A DNA stretch of 64,000 nt. Source: Rhizobium leucaenae USDA 9039. Its GTDB lineage: Bacteria; Pseudomonadota; Alphaproteobacteria; Rhizobiales; Rhizobiaceae. Positions 27,884 to 36,699 of this stretch are shown here, piece after piece. The stretch's first letter is position 1, and each line of letters starts with the position of its first letter. The stretch is taken from positions 62,001 to 126,000 of the forward strand of contig NZ_AUFB01000002.1 in assembly GCF_000426285.1 (NCBI RefSeq). The letters are read 5' to 3'. The position numbers and the translations under genes were made by a program. The notes under the pieces were generated by a model. It made no database searches and was not told the DNA's origin. It was given only the letters and a program-made list of their open reading frames with translations.

Positions 27884-29323
27884 ATGGCCGAGGCCATTTC
27901 ATTTCTGGCGCCGCGTGCCGATGTTCTTGCCCGCCGCCGCGAGATCGTGGCGGATCTTGTCGACCTCTTGCCTCCGGAATGTCTGGTTCATGAGCCGCGC
28001 GAACTCACGCCTTTCGAGACGGACGCTTTCATTTCCTATCGTCGCATGCCGCTCGCCGTTGCTCTGCCCCGCTCGACGGCCGAGGTCGCGGCCGTCATGA
28101 AATACTGTCATCGCTACGGCATTCCCGTCGTGCCGCGTGGTGCCGGCACGTCGCTCTCCGGCGGCGCTATTCCGCAGGAAGATGCCGTCGTGCTCGGCCT
28201 TTCCAAGATGAACCGCATTCTCGACATCGATCTCGCCAACCGCACGGCGACGGTGCAGGCCGGCGTCACCAATCTGCATATTTCCGAAAGCGTCTCCGCG
28301 GACGGTTTTTTCTATGCGCCCGACCCGAGTTCGCAGCTCGCCTGCACCATTGGCGGCAATATCGGGATGAATTCCGGCGGCGCACACTGCCTGAAATACG
28401 GCGTCACGACAAACAATCTGCTCGGCGTCAAGCTGGTATTGACCGATGGCACGGTGATCGATCTCGGCGGCAAGGCCTTGGATGCGGCAGGTTATGATCT
28501 GCTCGGACTTGTCTGCGGCTCGGAGGGGCAACTCGGCATCGTCACCGAGGCGACGGTTCGGTTGATCGCCAAGCCGGAAGGCGCGCGGCCGGTTCTCTTC
28601 GGTTTCGACACGTCGGAGCAGGCGGGCGCCTGTGTTGCCGATGTCATTGCCGCCGGCATCATCCCTGTCGCCATCGAGTTCATGGATAAACCGGCGATCG
28701 AAATCTGCGAAGCCTTCGCCCATGCCGGCTATCCGCTCGATGTCGGCGCGCTGCTGATCGTCGAGGTCGAGGGTTCGGAAGCGGAGATGGACGACATGCT
28801 GAAAAGCATCGTCGAGATCGCCCGCACTCACAATGTGAAGACGGTGCGCGAGTGCCAGTCGGCGACCGAGGCGGCGCTGATCTGGAAGGGGCGCAAATCG
28901 GCTTTCGGCGCCACCGGCCGCATCGCCGACTATATCTGCATGGACGGCACGGTACCGCTCAGCCAGCTCTCTTATGTCCTGAAGAAGACAGCAGAAATCA
29001 TCGATGGTTACGGCCTGCGTGTCGCCAATGTCTTCCATGCCGGCGACGGCAATATGCATCCGCTGATCCTGTTCAACGCCAATGATCCAGAGGATGCCGC
29101 TAAGGCGGAAGCCGCCGGCAACGACATTCTCCGGCTCTGCGTCGATGCTGGCGGCTGCCTGACGGGCGAGCATGGCGTCGGGATCGAGAAGCGCGACCTG
29201 ATGCGGCACCAATACGCGGAGGCTGATCTTGCCCAGATGATGTCGGTGCGCGCCGCCTTCGATCCCGGCTGGATCCTCAATCCCTCTAAAGTCTTCCCGC
29301 TGGATGGGCGCAACGCCGCATGA
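27884..29323 (+). CDS. glcD: Glycolate oxidase subunit GlcD (FAD-linked)
   Basis: 479 residues. Catalytic subunit oxidising glycolate to glyoxylate. FAD-binding motif VVPRGAGTSLSGGAIPQED near residue 85, PDPSSQLACTIGGNIGMNSG, and the C-terminal NVFHAGDGNMHP and GCLTGEHGVGIEKR of the GlcD/D-lactate dehydrogenase family. Start 27884 has GGAGGAG upstream; a GTG at 27866 is less likely. Its stop overlaps the glcE start (ATGA), a coupled operon glcD-glcE-glcF. Confidence 0.95.
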   Translation: MAEAISFLAPRADVLARRREIVADLVDLLPPECLVHEPRELTPFETDAFISYRRMPLAVALPRSTAEVAAVMKYCHRYGIPVVPRGAGTSLSGGAIPQEDAVVLGLSKMNRILDIDLANRTATVQAGVTNLHISESVSADGFFYAPDPSSQLACTIGGNIGMNSGGAHCLKYGVTTNNLLGVKLVLTDGTVIDLGGKALDAAGYDLLGLVCGSEGQLGIVTEATVRLIAKPEGARPVLFGFDTSEQAGACVADVIAAGIIPVAIEFMDKPAIEICEAFAHAGYPLDVGALLIVEVEGSEAEMDDMLKSIVEIARTHNVKTVRECQSATEAALIWKGRKSAFGATGRIADYICMDGTVPLSQLSYVLKKTAEIIDGYGLRVANVFHAGDGNMHPLILFNANDPEDAAKAEAAGNDILRLCVDAGGCLTGEHGVGIEKRDLMRHQYAEADLAQMMSVRAAFDPGWILNPSKVFPLDGRNAA

Positions 29324-30519
29324 GAGAATTTTTGCCGAAGACGGAAGACGAGGCAGCAGCCATCATCCGCGATCACGCTGCGCGTGGCGCAGCATTGGCC
29401 ATAGTCGGTGGTAACACTCGCGCCGGTTTCGGCAATGCCTTTGCCGCAGAGGCTACACTATGTTCGTGTGCGCTTACCGATATCGTCGCCTATAATCCGG
29501 GTGAGATGGTGATGACCGCGCGGGCGGGGACGCCGCTTGCCGAGATCGAAGCGGTGCTGGCTGAAAACGGCCAGATGATGGCTTTCGAACCTATGGACTA
29601 CCGGCCGTTGATGGGAACGGAGGGCGAGCCGACGATCGGCGGCGTCTTCGCCGCAAATATCTCCGGCCCTCGGCGTTTCGTAAGCGGCGCTGCACGCGAC
29701 AGCCTGCTCGGCGTCCGCTTCGCCAATGGCAAGGGCGAAATCGTCAAGGCCGGCGGGAGGGTGATGAAAAATGTCACCGGTCTCGATCTCGTCAAGCTGA
29801 TGGCCGGTTCGCACGGCACGCTCGGTCTCCTGACGGAAGTCACCTTTCGGGTTCCGCCGCGGCCGAAGACGGAGGAGACGATCATCGTTTCCGGCCTCAA
29901 CGATGCCGAGGCGGCAAACGTCATGGCGGCAGCCATGGCGCTGCCCGTCGATGTATCCGGTGCGGCGCATCTGCCGCTGACCGTCTCCTGGACATTTCTG
30001 GATGGCCAATTGCCGGACGGAGCGGCAACGGTATTGCGCATCGAAGGTTTGGCCGGGTCCGTCTCGGCGAGGGCGGAGAAGCTGGCCGCGGCCATGCGCC
30101 GACTTGGCACCGCAACGCGACTTGCTGAGGCGGAAAGCCACCGTCTCTGGCGCGAAATACGCAATGTGAAGCCTTACGCCGACGGCACGATGCGCCCAGT
30201 CTGGCGCGTTTCGGTCGCCCCCAGCATCGGCCATCAGCTTGTCGCAGCGCTCCGCCTCGAAGCCGGCGTCGATGCCTATTACGATTGGCAGGGCGGCCTG
30301 GTCTGGATGCGTATGGAGGCGGAGCCGGAGGGGGAATTGCTGCGTCGCTATATCCATGTGCTCGGCGGCGGCCATGCCACTTTGCTACGCGCCGCGCCCG
30401 CCGACCGCGCGACGACATCAGCATTCCAGCCACAGCCCGAGGCCGTGGCTTTGCTGTCGGCGCGCGTAAAGGAAAAGTTCGATCCTGCGCGGATTTTCAA
30501 TCCGGGGAAAATGGGGTGA
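29320..30519 (+). CDS. glcE: Glycolate oxidase subunit GlcE (FAD-binding)
   Basis: 399 residues. Second FAD-domain subunit. LAIVGGNTRAGFG near residue 24, EGEPTIGGVFAANISGPRRF, and GRVMKNVTGLDLVKLMAGSHGTLG are the GlcE signatures. It lacks the C-terminal catalytic His cluster of GlcD, as usual. It overlaps glcD by four bases and is separated from glcF by a 200-base gap filled by a RIME repeat. Confidence 0.93.
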   Translation: MREFLPKTEDEAAAIIRDHAARGAALAIVGGNTRAGFGNAFAAEATLCSCALTDIVAYNPGEMVMTARAGTPLAEIEAVLAENGQMMAFEPMDYRPLMGTEGEPTIGGVFAANISGPRRFVSGAARDSLLGVRFANGKGEIVKAGGRVMKNVTGLDLVKLMAGSHGTLGLLTEVTFRVPPRPKTEETIIVSGLNDAEAANVMAAAMALPVDVSGAAHLPLTVSWTFLDGQLPDGAATVLRIEGLAGSVSARAEKLAAAMRRLGTATRLAEAESHRLWREIRNVKPYADGTMRPVWRVSVAPSIGHQLVAALRLEAGVDAYYDWQGGLVWMRMEAEPEGELLRRYIHVLGGGHATLLRAAPADRATTSAFQPQPEAVALLSARVKEKFDPARIFNPGKMG

Positions 30520-30540
30520 TGCGGATGGAACCTTTTGCTG

Positions 30541-30700
30541 CCCACCCCCTCACCCGAGCCCTCTCCCCGCGGGGGAGAGGGGACGACCTCATTTGCAGCA
30601 AACCCTCGTTTCCCCCTCTTCCCTTGTGGAGAAGGTGCTCGATAAGGCGGATGAGGGGGGCTCGGCGCGAAGCGACGAGCATCCTTATTCTCGCGGAAAA
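30541..30700. repeat. RIME-type intergenic repeat inside the glc operon
   Basis: CCCCTCACCCGAGCCCTCTC-type sequence with a strong hairpin at 30559-30581 (ten-base arms, loop GCG), then a second imperfect pair CCCTCTTCCC..GGAGAAGG and GGCGGATGAGGGGG. These are the marks of Rhizobium-specific intergenic mosaic elements. A related compound copy lies at 43319-43590. It sits between glcE and glcF. Confidence 0.8.
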
Positions 30701-30719
30701 GAATCGGGAGCCTGCCTGA

Positions 30720-32039
30720 ATGCAAACCAACTTCACCCCCGCCCAGCTTGCCGATCCGCATATTGCCGAATCCGAGGCAATTTTGCGCAAATGCGTTCAT
30801 TGCGGCTTCTGCACCGCCACCTGCCCGACCTATGTGACGCTTGGGAACGAGCTCGACAGTCCGCGCGGCCGGATTTATCTGATCAAGGATATGCTGGAAA
30901 ACGGCAGGCCTGCCGACGCCGAGATAGTAACGCATATCGACCGCTGTCTTTCCTGCCTTGCCTGCGTGACCACCTGCCCCTCCGGCGTCGACTATATGCA
31001 TCTCATCGATCATGCCCGCATCCATATCGAAGAGACCTACAAGCGGCCCCTGATGAACCGCTTGACGCGCAGCGTGCTGGCTGCGGTGCTGCCTTATCCT
31101 GGCCGGTTCCGCCTTGCGCTCAACCTTGCTCGCCTGGGGCAGCCCTTCAAGGGCTTAATGCGCCGCATCCCGGCGCTGAACCCCTTTGTTGCCATGCTCG
31201 ATCTCGCACCGCGCTCCATTCCAGCGCCGTCGCCCTTCGCCAAGCCCGGCCGGCATCAGCCGCAGGCTGAGCGGCGCGGGCGGGTGGCGATCCTGACCGG
31301 TTGTGCCCAGCTGGTGCTCGATCCCGCCATCAACGAGGCGACCATCCGGCTTCTCGCCCGCCTCGGCGTCGAAGTGGTGGTGCCGGGAGGCGAGGTCTGC
31401 TGCGGTTCGCTGGTGCACCACATGGGCAGGGAAGAGCAGGCGCTGGCCAGTGCCCGCGCCAACATCGACGTCTGGATGCGTGAGATCGAAGCCGGCGGGC
31501 TCGACGCGATCATCATCACGGCATCCGGTTGCGGCACGACGATCAAGGACTACGGCCATATGCTGCGGCTCGATCCGGCCTATGCCGACAAGGCCGCGCG
31601 CATCTCGGCGCTCGCCAAGGACATCACCGAATATCTCGCAGCCCTCGATCTGCCCTCGCATATGCCACGCGGCATCACCGTCGCCTATCATTCTGCCTGC
31701 TCGATGCAGCATGGCCAAAGGATCACCCTGGCGCCGAAACTGCTGCTGAAGGCGGCGGGCTTCACCGTGCGCGATCCGGCGGAGGGGCATCTCTGCTGCG
31801 GCTCGGCCGGCACCTACAACATCATGCAGCCGGAAATCTCCGGCGAGCTGAGGGCGCGCAAGGTCAGGAATATCGAGGCAACGAAGGCCGATATCATCGC
31901 TACCGGCAATATCGGCTGCATCACGCAGATCGCGACAGGAACCGACATGCCGATCCTGCACACCGTCGAATTGCTGGATTGGGCCTATGGCGGCGACATG
32001 CCGGTTAAGCTTCGCCGCCTCAAGGTGGCAGCTTCTTAA
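30720..32039 (+). CDS. glcF: Glycolate oxidase iron-sulfur subunit GlcF
   Basis: 439 residues. Electron-transfer subunit. Two 4Fe-4S motifs at the N-terminus: CVHCGFCTATCPTY (residues 25-38) and CLSCLACVTTCPSGVDY (about residues 77-93). Two C-terminal CCG domains: GEVCCGSLVHH and GHLCCGSAGTYN. Full length. It passes electrons to the quinone pool in E. coli; the same is expected here. The upstream ribosome site (GGGAG) is modest and lies at the end of the RIME-containing gap. Confidence 0.95.
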   Translation: MQTNFTPAQLADPHIAESEAILRKCVHCGFCTATCPTYVTLGNELDSPRGRIYLIKDMLENGRPADAEIVTHIDRCLSCLACVTTCPSGVDYMHLIDHARIHIEETYKRPLMNRLTRSVLAAVLPYPGRFRLALNLARLGQPFKGLMRRIPALNPFVAMLDLAPRSIPAPSPFAKPGRHQPQAERRGRVAILTGCAQLVLDPAINEATIRLLARLGVEVVVPGGEVCCGSLVHHMGREEQALASARANIDVWMREIEAGGLDAIIITASGCGTTIKDYGHMLRLDPAYADKAARISALAKDITEYLAALDLPSHMPRGITVAYHSACSMQHGQRITLAPKLLLKAAGFTVRDPAEGHLCCGSAGTYNIMQPEISGELRARKVRNIEATKADIIATGNIGCITQIATGTDMPILHTVELLDWAYGGDMPVKLRRLKVAAS

Positions 32040-32093
32040 GGTCATCCGGGAAAATGGGAAAAGCTTCTGTCCAGTTGGCAAAAGCTGAGCCGC

Positions 32094-32441
32094 TTAGTGC
32101 AGCCGGCTGGCCGGCGGTGGCCGATGCGACCGCCATTCCACCTCAAATTTATCGGGGCGTATAAGCGTCAGGCTGATCCGATCTTGCCCATCCTCAACAA
32201 AGACACCGTCGATCAAACCGGCAACACCATCATAGAACGAACCCTCGACCAGGCTGTCGATGCACGCCATCTCGCGCTCCCGCGCGGTAAAATCGGCAAT
32301 GGACATGCATTGCCGACGGCCATCGGCAAACACATCGATCAGCCGGGGAACGTCTCCGCCGTCGCCGACCTCATAATAGATGACGACCGGCTCCTCGCTT
32401 TCCGGATGGATCCAGTCGCATCGGTAATAGGAAAAGCTCAT
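32094..32441 (-). CDS. DUF6881-like small protein
   Basis: 115 residues. Starts MSFSYYRCDWIHPESEEPVV then IYYEVGDGGDVPRLIDVFADG, which resembles the DUF6881 fold seen in some predicted immunity proteins (W-x-H-x-x-x-x-E-P opening). Family recall is moderate. No toxin gene is next to it, so an immunity role is not supported here. Confidence 0.6.
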   Translation of the reverse strand: MSFSYYRCDWIHPESEEPVVIYYEVGDGGDVPRLIDVFADGRRQCMSIADFTAREREMACIDSLVEGSFYDGVAGLIDGVFVEDGQDRISLTLIRPDKFEVEWRSHRPPPASRLH

Positions 32442-32458
32442 GGCCTATTGTCTACTAC

Positions 32459-32492
32459 AAAAACCCCTAAATCGGAACAGATTTAGGGGTTT
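32459..32492 (-). terminator. Terminator of outer-membrane protein gene
   Basis: Perfect 13-base inverted repeat (AAACCCCTAAATC, loop, GATTTAGGGGTTT). On the minus strand it ends in TTTTTG, downstream of the beta-barrel gene. Confidence 0.9.
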
Positions 32493-32515
32493 CGGCAACA
32501 ATGTGGCCGCGTCTC

Positions 32516-33184
32516 TTAGAAGTTGAACGACACGCCGAAATCGATGGCATGGGTGAAGACATCGGTCTTCAGGTTGGCGCCGCTGTCGATCGGGACATTC
32601 ACGAAGTTGTAGTTGCCCTTATATTCGACGAAGGTCGACCAGTGCTGGCTGAACTGATAGCTGATGCCAGCCTGCGCCTGCAGCGATGCGCCGCCGAACT
32701 CGTAGTCGAAAGTGCGGCCGGAGGCGCGGGTCACTTCGACATGCGGCACGTTGATGCCGGCGCCGAGGCCGACATAGGGCGTCCACTTGCGGCTCGGATC
32801 CTGGAAGCGGTAGAGCGCATTGAGCGTCAGCATGTTGAGGCCGTCGGTGAACTCGAAATGCGACCAGCCAGGCGTGTTGCCAAGATCGCCATAGACCTTG
32901 GCATGGGTGTAGTCGAGTGAGAGACCCCAGTTCGACTTGTCGAACTCGTCGAGCCACCAGATGCCGCGGACGCCGAAATAGGGCGGCATCTTGAAGGATT
33001 TGCCCGACCAGTCGGGATCGAAATCAGCGCCGTCGGACGTCTTGACGTTGTTGCCGGTCGCGCCCTGGAAGCCGCCATAAGCCGAAAACTGCATCTCCGC
33101 TGAGGCCGAACCGGCTGCAAAGACAAAAGCTGATATTGCAAGCGCGGCTACGGCCGGCTGCCCAATGCGAAATGCCCGATGCAT
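32516..33184 (-). CDS. Outer-membrane beta-barrel protein
   Basis: 222 residues. Signal peptide (VAALAISAFVFAAGSASA, cut before EMQF), then alternating aromatic strands typical of an eight-stranded OmpA/OmpW-like barrel (WGLSLDYTHAKVYG, WTPYVGLGAGINVPHVE, HWSTFVEYKGNYNFVN) and a terminal Phe (GVSFNF), the usual signal for the Bam machinery. Resembles rhizobial lipid-A-related or surface barrels; function unknown. Start at 33184 has GGGGA six bases upstream. Confidence 0.85.
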   Translation of the reverse strand: MHRAFRIGQPAVAALAISAFVFAAGSASAEMQFSAYGGFQGATGNNVKTSDGADFDPDWSGKSFKMPPYFGVRGIWWLDEFDKSNWGLSLDYTHAKVYGDLGNTPGWSHFEFTDGLNMLTLNALYRFQDPSRKWTPYVGLGAGINVPHVEVTRASGRTFDYEFGGASLQAQAGISYQFSQHWSTFVEYKGNYNFVNVPIDSGANLKTDVFTHAIDFGVSFNF

Positions 33185-33516
33185 ATGAAATCCCCAAATG
33201 GCCCCGAATGGCAAAGTGTCGCTATCTAAGCGTGCTTTTGTGACAGTTCTATTGCAGCGTTCTGTATTTGGACTGGCTTAGGTGGGAAAGCTGACACCAA
33301 ACTGAACAAAAAGGGCAGTTTGCCGGGCGGCGGATGCGATAAGTTTGGCGTTGTTACACCTGCGCCACAGTGCGTGTTGTCGGATGGGTACGCTCCAGTC
33401 ATAAGGGAGCGACATATGTCACCAATCTCCCCCAAGGTGGGGGAGATGTCACGATAACGACACAGGTATCAGACGCCCGGCATGCCGAATCGTCTTGGTG
33501 GAAAGCGCGCGGCTGC
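33185..33516. other. Gene-free gap with a short palindrome
   Basis: 332 bases without a supportable gene. It holds the palindrome at 33425-33447 (ATCTCCCCCA, AGG, TGGGGGAGAT), a short RIME-like motif, and presumably the leftward promoter of the outer-membrane gene. Nothing else was recognised. Confidence 0.55.
33425..33447. repeat. Short RIME-like palindrome
   Basis: Ten-base perfect arms with a three-base loop. Such GGGGGAGAT palindromes are common single-arm intergenic repeats in rhizobia. It might also act as a weak terminator, but there is no T-run. Confidence 0.6.
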
Positions 33517-34218
33517 TCAGCCGCCGAATATCGTCCGCAGCACGTCAATGCCGCGATCCTGGTAGCTGACCTCGCCCTGCTTGTTGCCGGGGCCGACGAC
33601 GATGACCTTGGTGCCGACGGGCGCGCGGTCGTAGAGGTCCACGACGTCCTTGTTCATCATGCGGATGCAGCCGGACGACATGTTGAGCCCGATGCTCCAG
33701 GGCTGGTTGGTGCCATGGATGCGGAACGCCGTGTCGTTGCCGTTGCGATAGAGATACATGGCGCGTGCGCCGAGCGGGTTGTCCTCGCCGCCTTCCTGAT
33801 AGGCAGGCAGCTTGTGGCCCTTCTTGGCCTCGCGTACGATCATTTCCGGCGGCGGCGTCCAGCCGGGCCATTCCGCCTTGCGGCCGATCTTCACGACGCC
33901 GGACCAGCCGTAGCCTTCGCGGCCGACACCGATGCCGTAGCGCCGCGCCCGGTTGTCGCCTTCGACAAGGTAGAGATATTTGTTGTTGGTATCGATGATG
34001 ATCGTGCCTGGCGCTTCATTGGTCACCAGCCGTACGACCCGTCGTTGAAACTGCGGCTTGACCTGCCCCTGCGGCTGCATTGCCACGCGGATCACATCGG
34101 TGCGCGTCACTTGCGCCACATGAGGTGCTGAGGCGCTGAAGGCCGCTGCATCCGATGCCGCCAAAAGGCACGACATAACCATGCCCGCCGCCGCCACGAC
34201 CGGTAGTATTGATTTCAT
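33517..34218 (-). CDS. L,D-transpeptidase (YkuD family), copy 1
   Basis: 233 residues. Periplasmic enzyme forming 3-3 peptidoglycan cross-links or anchoring lipoproteins. Signal peptide (VVAAAGMVMSCLLAASDAAA), then the YkuD domain from IIIDTNNKYLYLVEGDN, with HGTNQPWSIG and the catalytic SSGCIRM. The pair HxT...SxGCxR is complete. Similar to the downstream-oriented copy at 34421-35212, from which it is separated by 202 bases containing a small ORF. Confidence 0.92.
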   Translation of the reverse strand: MKSILPVVAAAGMVMSCLLAASDAAAFSASAPHVAQVTRTDVIRVAMQPQGQVKPQFQRRVVRLVTNEAPGTIIIDTNNKYLYLVEGDNRARRYGIGVGREGYGWSGVVKIGRKAEWPGWTPPPEMIVREAKKGHKLPAYQEGGEDNPLGARAMYLYRNGNDTAFRIHGTNQPWSIGLNMSSGCIRMMNKDVVDLYDRAPVGTKVIVVGPGNKQGEVSYQDRGIDVLRTIFGG

Positions 34219-34278
34219 CCGTCATTCCCCTCTCGATTTACCGGGCAAGAAACTAACGAAACTTGCGAGAGGATCAAG

Positions 34279-34434
34279 ATGAAATCGCTGACGGCAAAGA
34301 TCGAATACTGGATCAGCGACCTGATCCAGCATCCGAAAGAGCCTAATTGTCGGGTTATATCAATGCTTACAATGGGGTTTCTGCGCCCAATCGTGTCATG
34401 CGCAGCAATCTTAATAGCAATCACATCACTATAA
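34279..34434 (+). CDS. Possible small membrane protein, 51 residues
   Basis: ATG at 34279 preceded by AGAGGA six bases upstream, and TAA at 34432. The N-terminus is amphipathic (MKSLTAKIEYWISDLIQHP), the C-terminus is a hydrophobic span (PIVSCAAILIAITSL). It starts divergently from the copy-1 transpeptidase, and its last 14 bases overlap the 3' end of the copy-2 transpeptidase on the other strand. No family is recognised. It could be a chance frame; the good ribosome site and membrane-like end are the only support. Confidence 0.42.
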   Translation: MKSLTAKIEYWISDLIQHPKEPNCRVISMLTMGFLRPIVSCAAILIAITSL

Positions 34435-35212
34435 CGCGTGTCCCGACTTTTACACGATTGTAGAGATCGATCACGTCTTCATTGCGCAGGCGAATGCAGC
34501 CGGAGGACACGGCGTTGCCGATCGTCCAGGGCGCATTGGTGCCATGGATGCGGTAGAGCGTCGAGCCGAGATACATGGCGCGGGCGCCGAGCGGATTGGC
34601 TTCGCCGCCTTCCATGTGGGCCGGCAGATAATGCCCTTTCGCGGCTTCGCGCGATAACATTTCCGATGGCGGCGTCCAATCGGGCCACTCCTGCTTGCGG
34701 CTGATGGTATGCGCACCGGCCCATTCGAAGCCAGGTTTGCCGACGCCGACGCCGTAGCGCCGCGCTTTGCCGCCGTCCATCACCAGGTAGAGGAAGCGAT
34801 TGTTAGTGTCGATGACGATGGTGCCCGGTCTTTCTTTTGTCTGGTAATCAACGATCTGCGGCAGGAACTGCGGGTCGATTTGGCCGCGGACCGCCGGATA
34901 TTGCGGCCGGATGACGGCAACCTGCTGCACGACAGGGCGCGAAAACAGGCCCCGCGGCTGGATCACTCGCCGCACCTGCGGAGCCTGGCCATCCGCGGGA
35001 TCGTTCATCGGGTTGATGGCCTGGCGCGCCATGGGGCGACGGGGATAGACGGCCGGCTGCACGTTGGCGCCGCCGAGCTGCATCACCCACGGGGCGGTCA
35101 GATCGGGGCTGACGATGACAGGCGGGCGCGACTGATAACGGTCGTCAGCGAAAGCGCTGGAGGCGAGCAGGCTCAAAGCGCCGGCGGCAAATAAAATGCA
35201 TTGTTTCATCAT
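34421..35212 (-). CDS. L,D-transpeptidase (YkuD family), copy 2
   Basis: 263 residues. Signal peptide MMKQCILFAAGALSLLASSA, a proline/arginine-rich linker of about 90 residues (QSRPPVIVSPD, YPRRPMARQAINPMNDPADG), then the YkuD domain with IVIDTNNRFLYLVMDGGKAR, HGTNAPWTIG and SSGCIRL. The catalytic domain is very like copy 1 (WTPP.EM..REA.KGH.LPA), so this is a local duplication. Start codons at 35212 and 35209 are both possible. Confidence 0.92.
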   Translation of the reverse strand: MMKQCILFAAGALSLLASSAFADDRYQSRPPVIVSPDLTAPWVMQLGGANVQPAVYPRRPMARQAINPMNDPADGQAPQVRRVIQPRGLFSRPVVQQVAVIRPQYPAVRGQIDPQFLPQIVDYQTKERPGTIVIDTNNRFLYLVMDGGKARRYGVGVGKPGFEWAGAHTISRKQEWPDWTPPSEMLSREAAKGHYLPAHMEGGEANPLGARAMYLGSTLYRIHGTNAPWTIGNAVSSGCIRLRNEDVIDLYNRVKVGTRVIVM

Positions 35213-35514
35213 CGGACAAACTCTCTACAAACGGGCCGAGGATGGGCGTAATTGCGCCCGGTCCGGAACATGGTGCCACTTGCGCGCCAGCGAATGGTAA
35301 ACATCTATTCATCAAAATGCCGCGAAGCCGATAAACCTTTGTCAGGGTTACTGCTTGGTTTGGAAAGACGGTTTGCAAGTGGTAAACCTTGAATCGGGAT
35401 GACTTGCCGTCGAATCGTTCTCTCGATCTTAAGTATTTGATTGGCATGATCTTATCCGAAAGCCGCCCGCCAGTTTTCGGGATCGGGTTCTGAAACAGGG
35501 GACGAACTGCAACA
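35213..35514. other. Divergent promoter gap, transpeptidase/tag
   Basis: 302 bases without a gene. TAAAC occurs four times, twice within GGTAAAC or GATAAAC, which could be half-sites, but I cannot assign a regulator. No RNA fold was recognised. Confidence 0.4.
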
Positions 35515-36144
35515 ATGGCCGGAACAGGCATCATCACCGGTGAGGATGGCAAGGACCGCTGCTTCTGGCACGGCAATCTGCCGGAGTATCAGCGCTATCA
35601 CGATCAGGAATGGGGCCGGCCCGTCATCGACGACATCAGGCTTTTCGAAAAGATCTGCCTGGAGGGATTTCAGTCGGGCCTGTCCTGGTTGACGATCCTG
35701 CGCAAGCGCGAGAATTTCCGCGCCGCCTTTGCCGGCTTCGATTTCGAGAAGGTGGCCGAGTTTGGTGAAGCGGACATCGAGCGCTGCCTCGGCGATGCCG
35801 GCATCATCCGCCATCGCGGCAAAATTGTCTCCACCATCAACAATGCCCGCCGCGCCATCGACCTGCGCCAGGAATTCGGCTCGCTCGCTCGTTATTTCTG
35901 GAGCCACGAGCCATCAGCCGAGGAGCGTCCGGCCTTTGTCGATTACCCGACCATTGCCGCCAATCCGACGACGCCGGCCTCGGTGCGGATCTCGAAGGAC
36001 CTGAAGAAGCGCGGCTGGACCTTCGTCGGGCCCACCACGGTCTATGCCTTCATGCAGGCCATGGGCCTTGTCAATGATCACATCGAAGGCTGCTATTGCA
36101 GGAAAGAGGTGGAGGCGATGCGCAGTGCATTGGTACGGCCATGA
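35515..36144 (+). CDS. tag: DNA-3-methyladenine glycosylase I
   Basis: 209 residues. Excises 3-methyladenine from DNA. The zinc site typical of Tag is present: Cys16 (RCFWHG), His29 (RYHDQEWG), His189 and Cys193 (NDHIEGCYC). The catalytic region LEGFQSGLSWLTILRKRE includes Glu50. Full length. Its stop overlaps the next gene's start (ATGA), so the two are coupled. Confidence 0.95.
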   Translation: MAGTGIITGEDGKDRCFWHGNLPEYQRYHDQEWGRPVIDDIRLFEKICLEGFQSGLSWLTILRKRENFRAAFAGFDFEKVAEFGEADIERCLGDAGIIRHRGKIVSTINNARRAIDLRQEFGSLARYFWSHEPSAEERPAFVDYPTIAANPTTPASVRISKDLKKRGWTFVGPTTVYAFMQAMGLVNDHIEGCYCRKEVEAMRSALVRP

Positions 36145-36686
36145 GACGCCTGACGCTTGCCTTTTCGCTGCTGACTTTCGTCCTGCTCGGCAGTCACGCC
36201 GCCTGTGCGCAGGATACTGAGAACGATGACAGCACCCAGGGTGCCCAGCAGACGCCCCTCCCGCAACTCGATCGTGGCGAGACCGTGGAAAAGCTTGGTT
36301 TCCCCGCCGTCCTGGAGAAATTGACGGGCTGGACGAAGTTCGGCAAGGGCAAGGTCTATACGCTGCCGCTGAAGAAGGGCCAGCACATCCGCATCACCTT
36401 CAGCTCGAAGAGCAAATACGCCTATATGGCGATCTTCGATCTCTCCTCGAACGATGACGAATCCTTCTTCGGGACCGACGAGGACGGCATGATCGCCGAC
36501 GTCACCGTCAATGAAGACACGACATGGCTGATCAAGCCTTATTACTCCCGCGTCACCCGCCGCCGCGGCCGTGGCGCGCCGTACGAAATCCTCATCGACC
36601 CCAATCCGCCGGCCACACAGCAATCGAACCAGCCGGCCGATCAAACGCCGTCGCTGTTCCCGAAGAGATCTTCGCAACCGCAGTAG
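36141..36686 (+). CDS. Secreted protein of unknown function, coupled to tag
   Basis: 181 residues. Signal peptide (MRRLTLAFSLLTFVLLGSHA, then ACAQ), a beta-rich middle (GKVYTLPLKKGQHIRITFSS; YMAIFDLSS) and a low-complexity Pro/Gln/Asn C-terminus. It resembles domains that form extracytoplasmic sandwich folds, but I do not recognise a family. ATGA overlap with tag implies co-translation; a functional link to DNA repair is not implied. Confidence 0.75.
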   Translation: MRRLTLAFSLLTFVLLGSHAACAQDTENDDSTQGAQQTPLPQLDRGETVEKLGFPAVLEKLTGWTKFGKGKVYTLPLKKGQHIRITFSSKSKYAYMAIFDLSSNDDESFFGTDEDGMIADVTVNEDTTWLIKPYYSRVTRRRGRGAPYEILIDPNPPATQQSNQPADQTPSLFPKRSSQPQ

Positions 36687-36699
36687 GTTTTGAAGGCCT

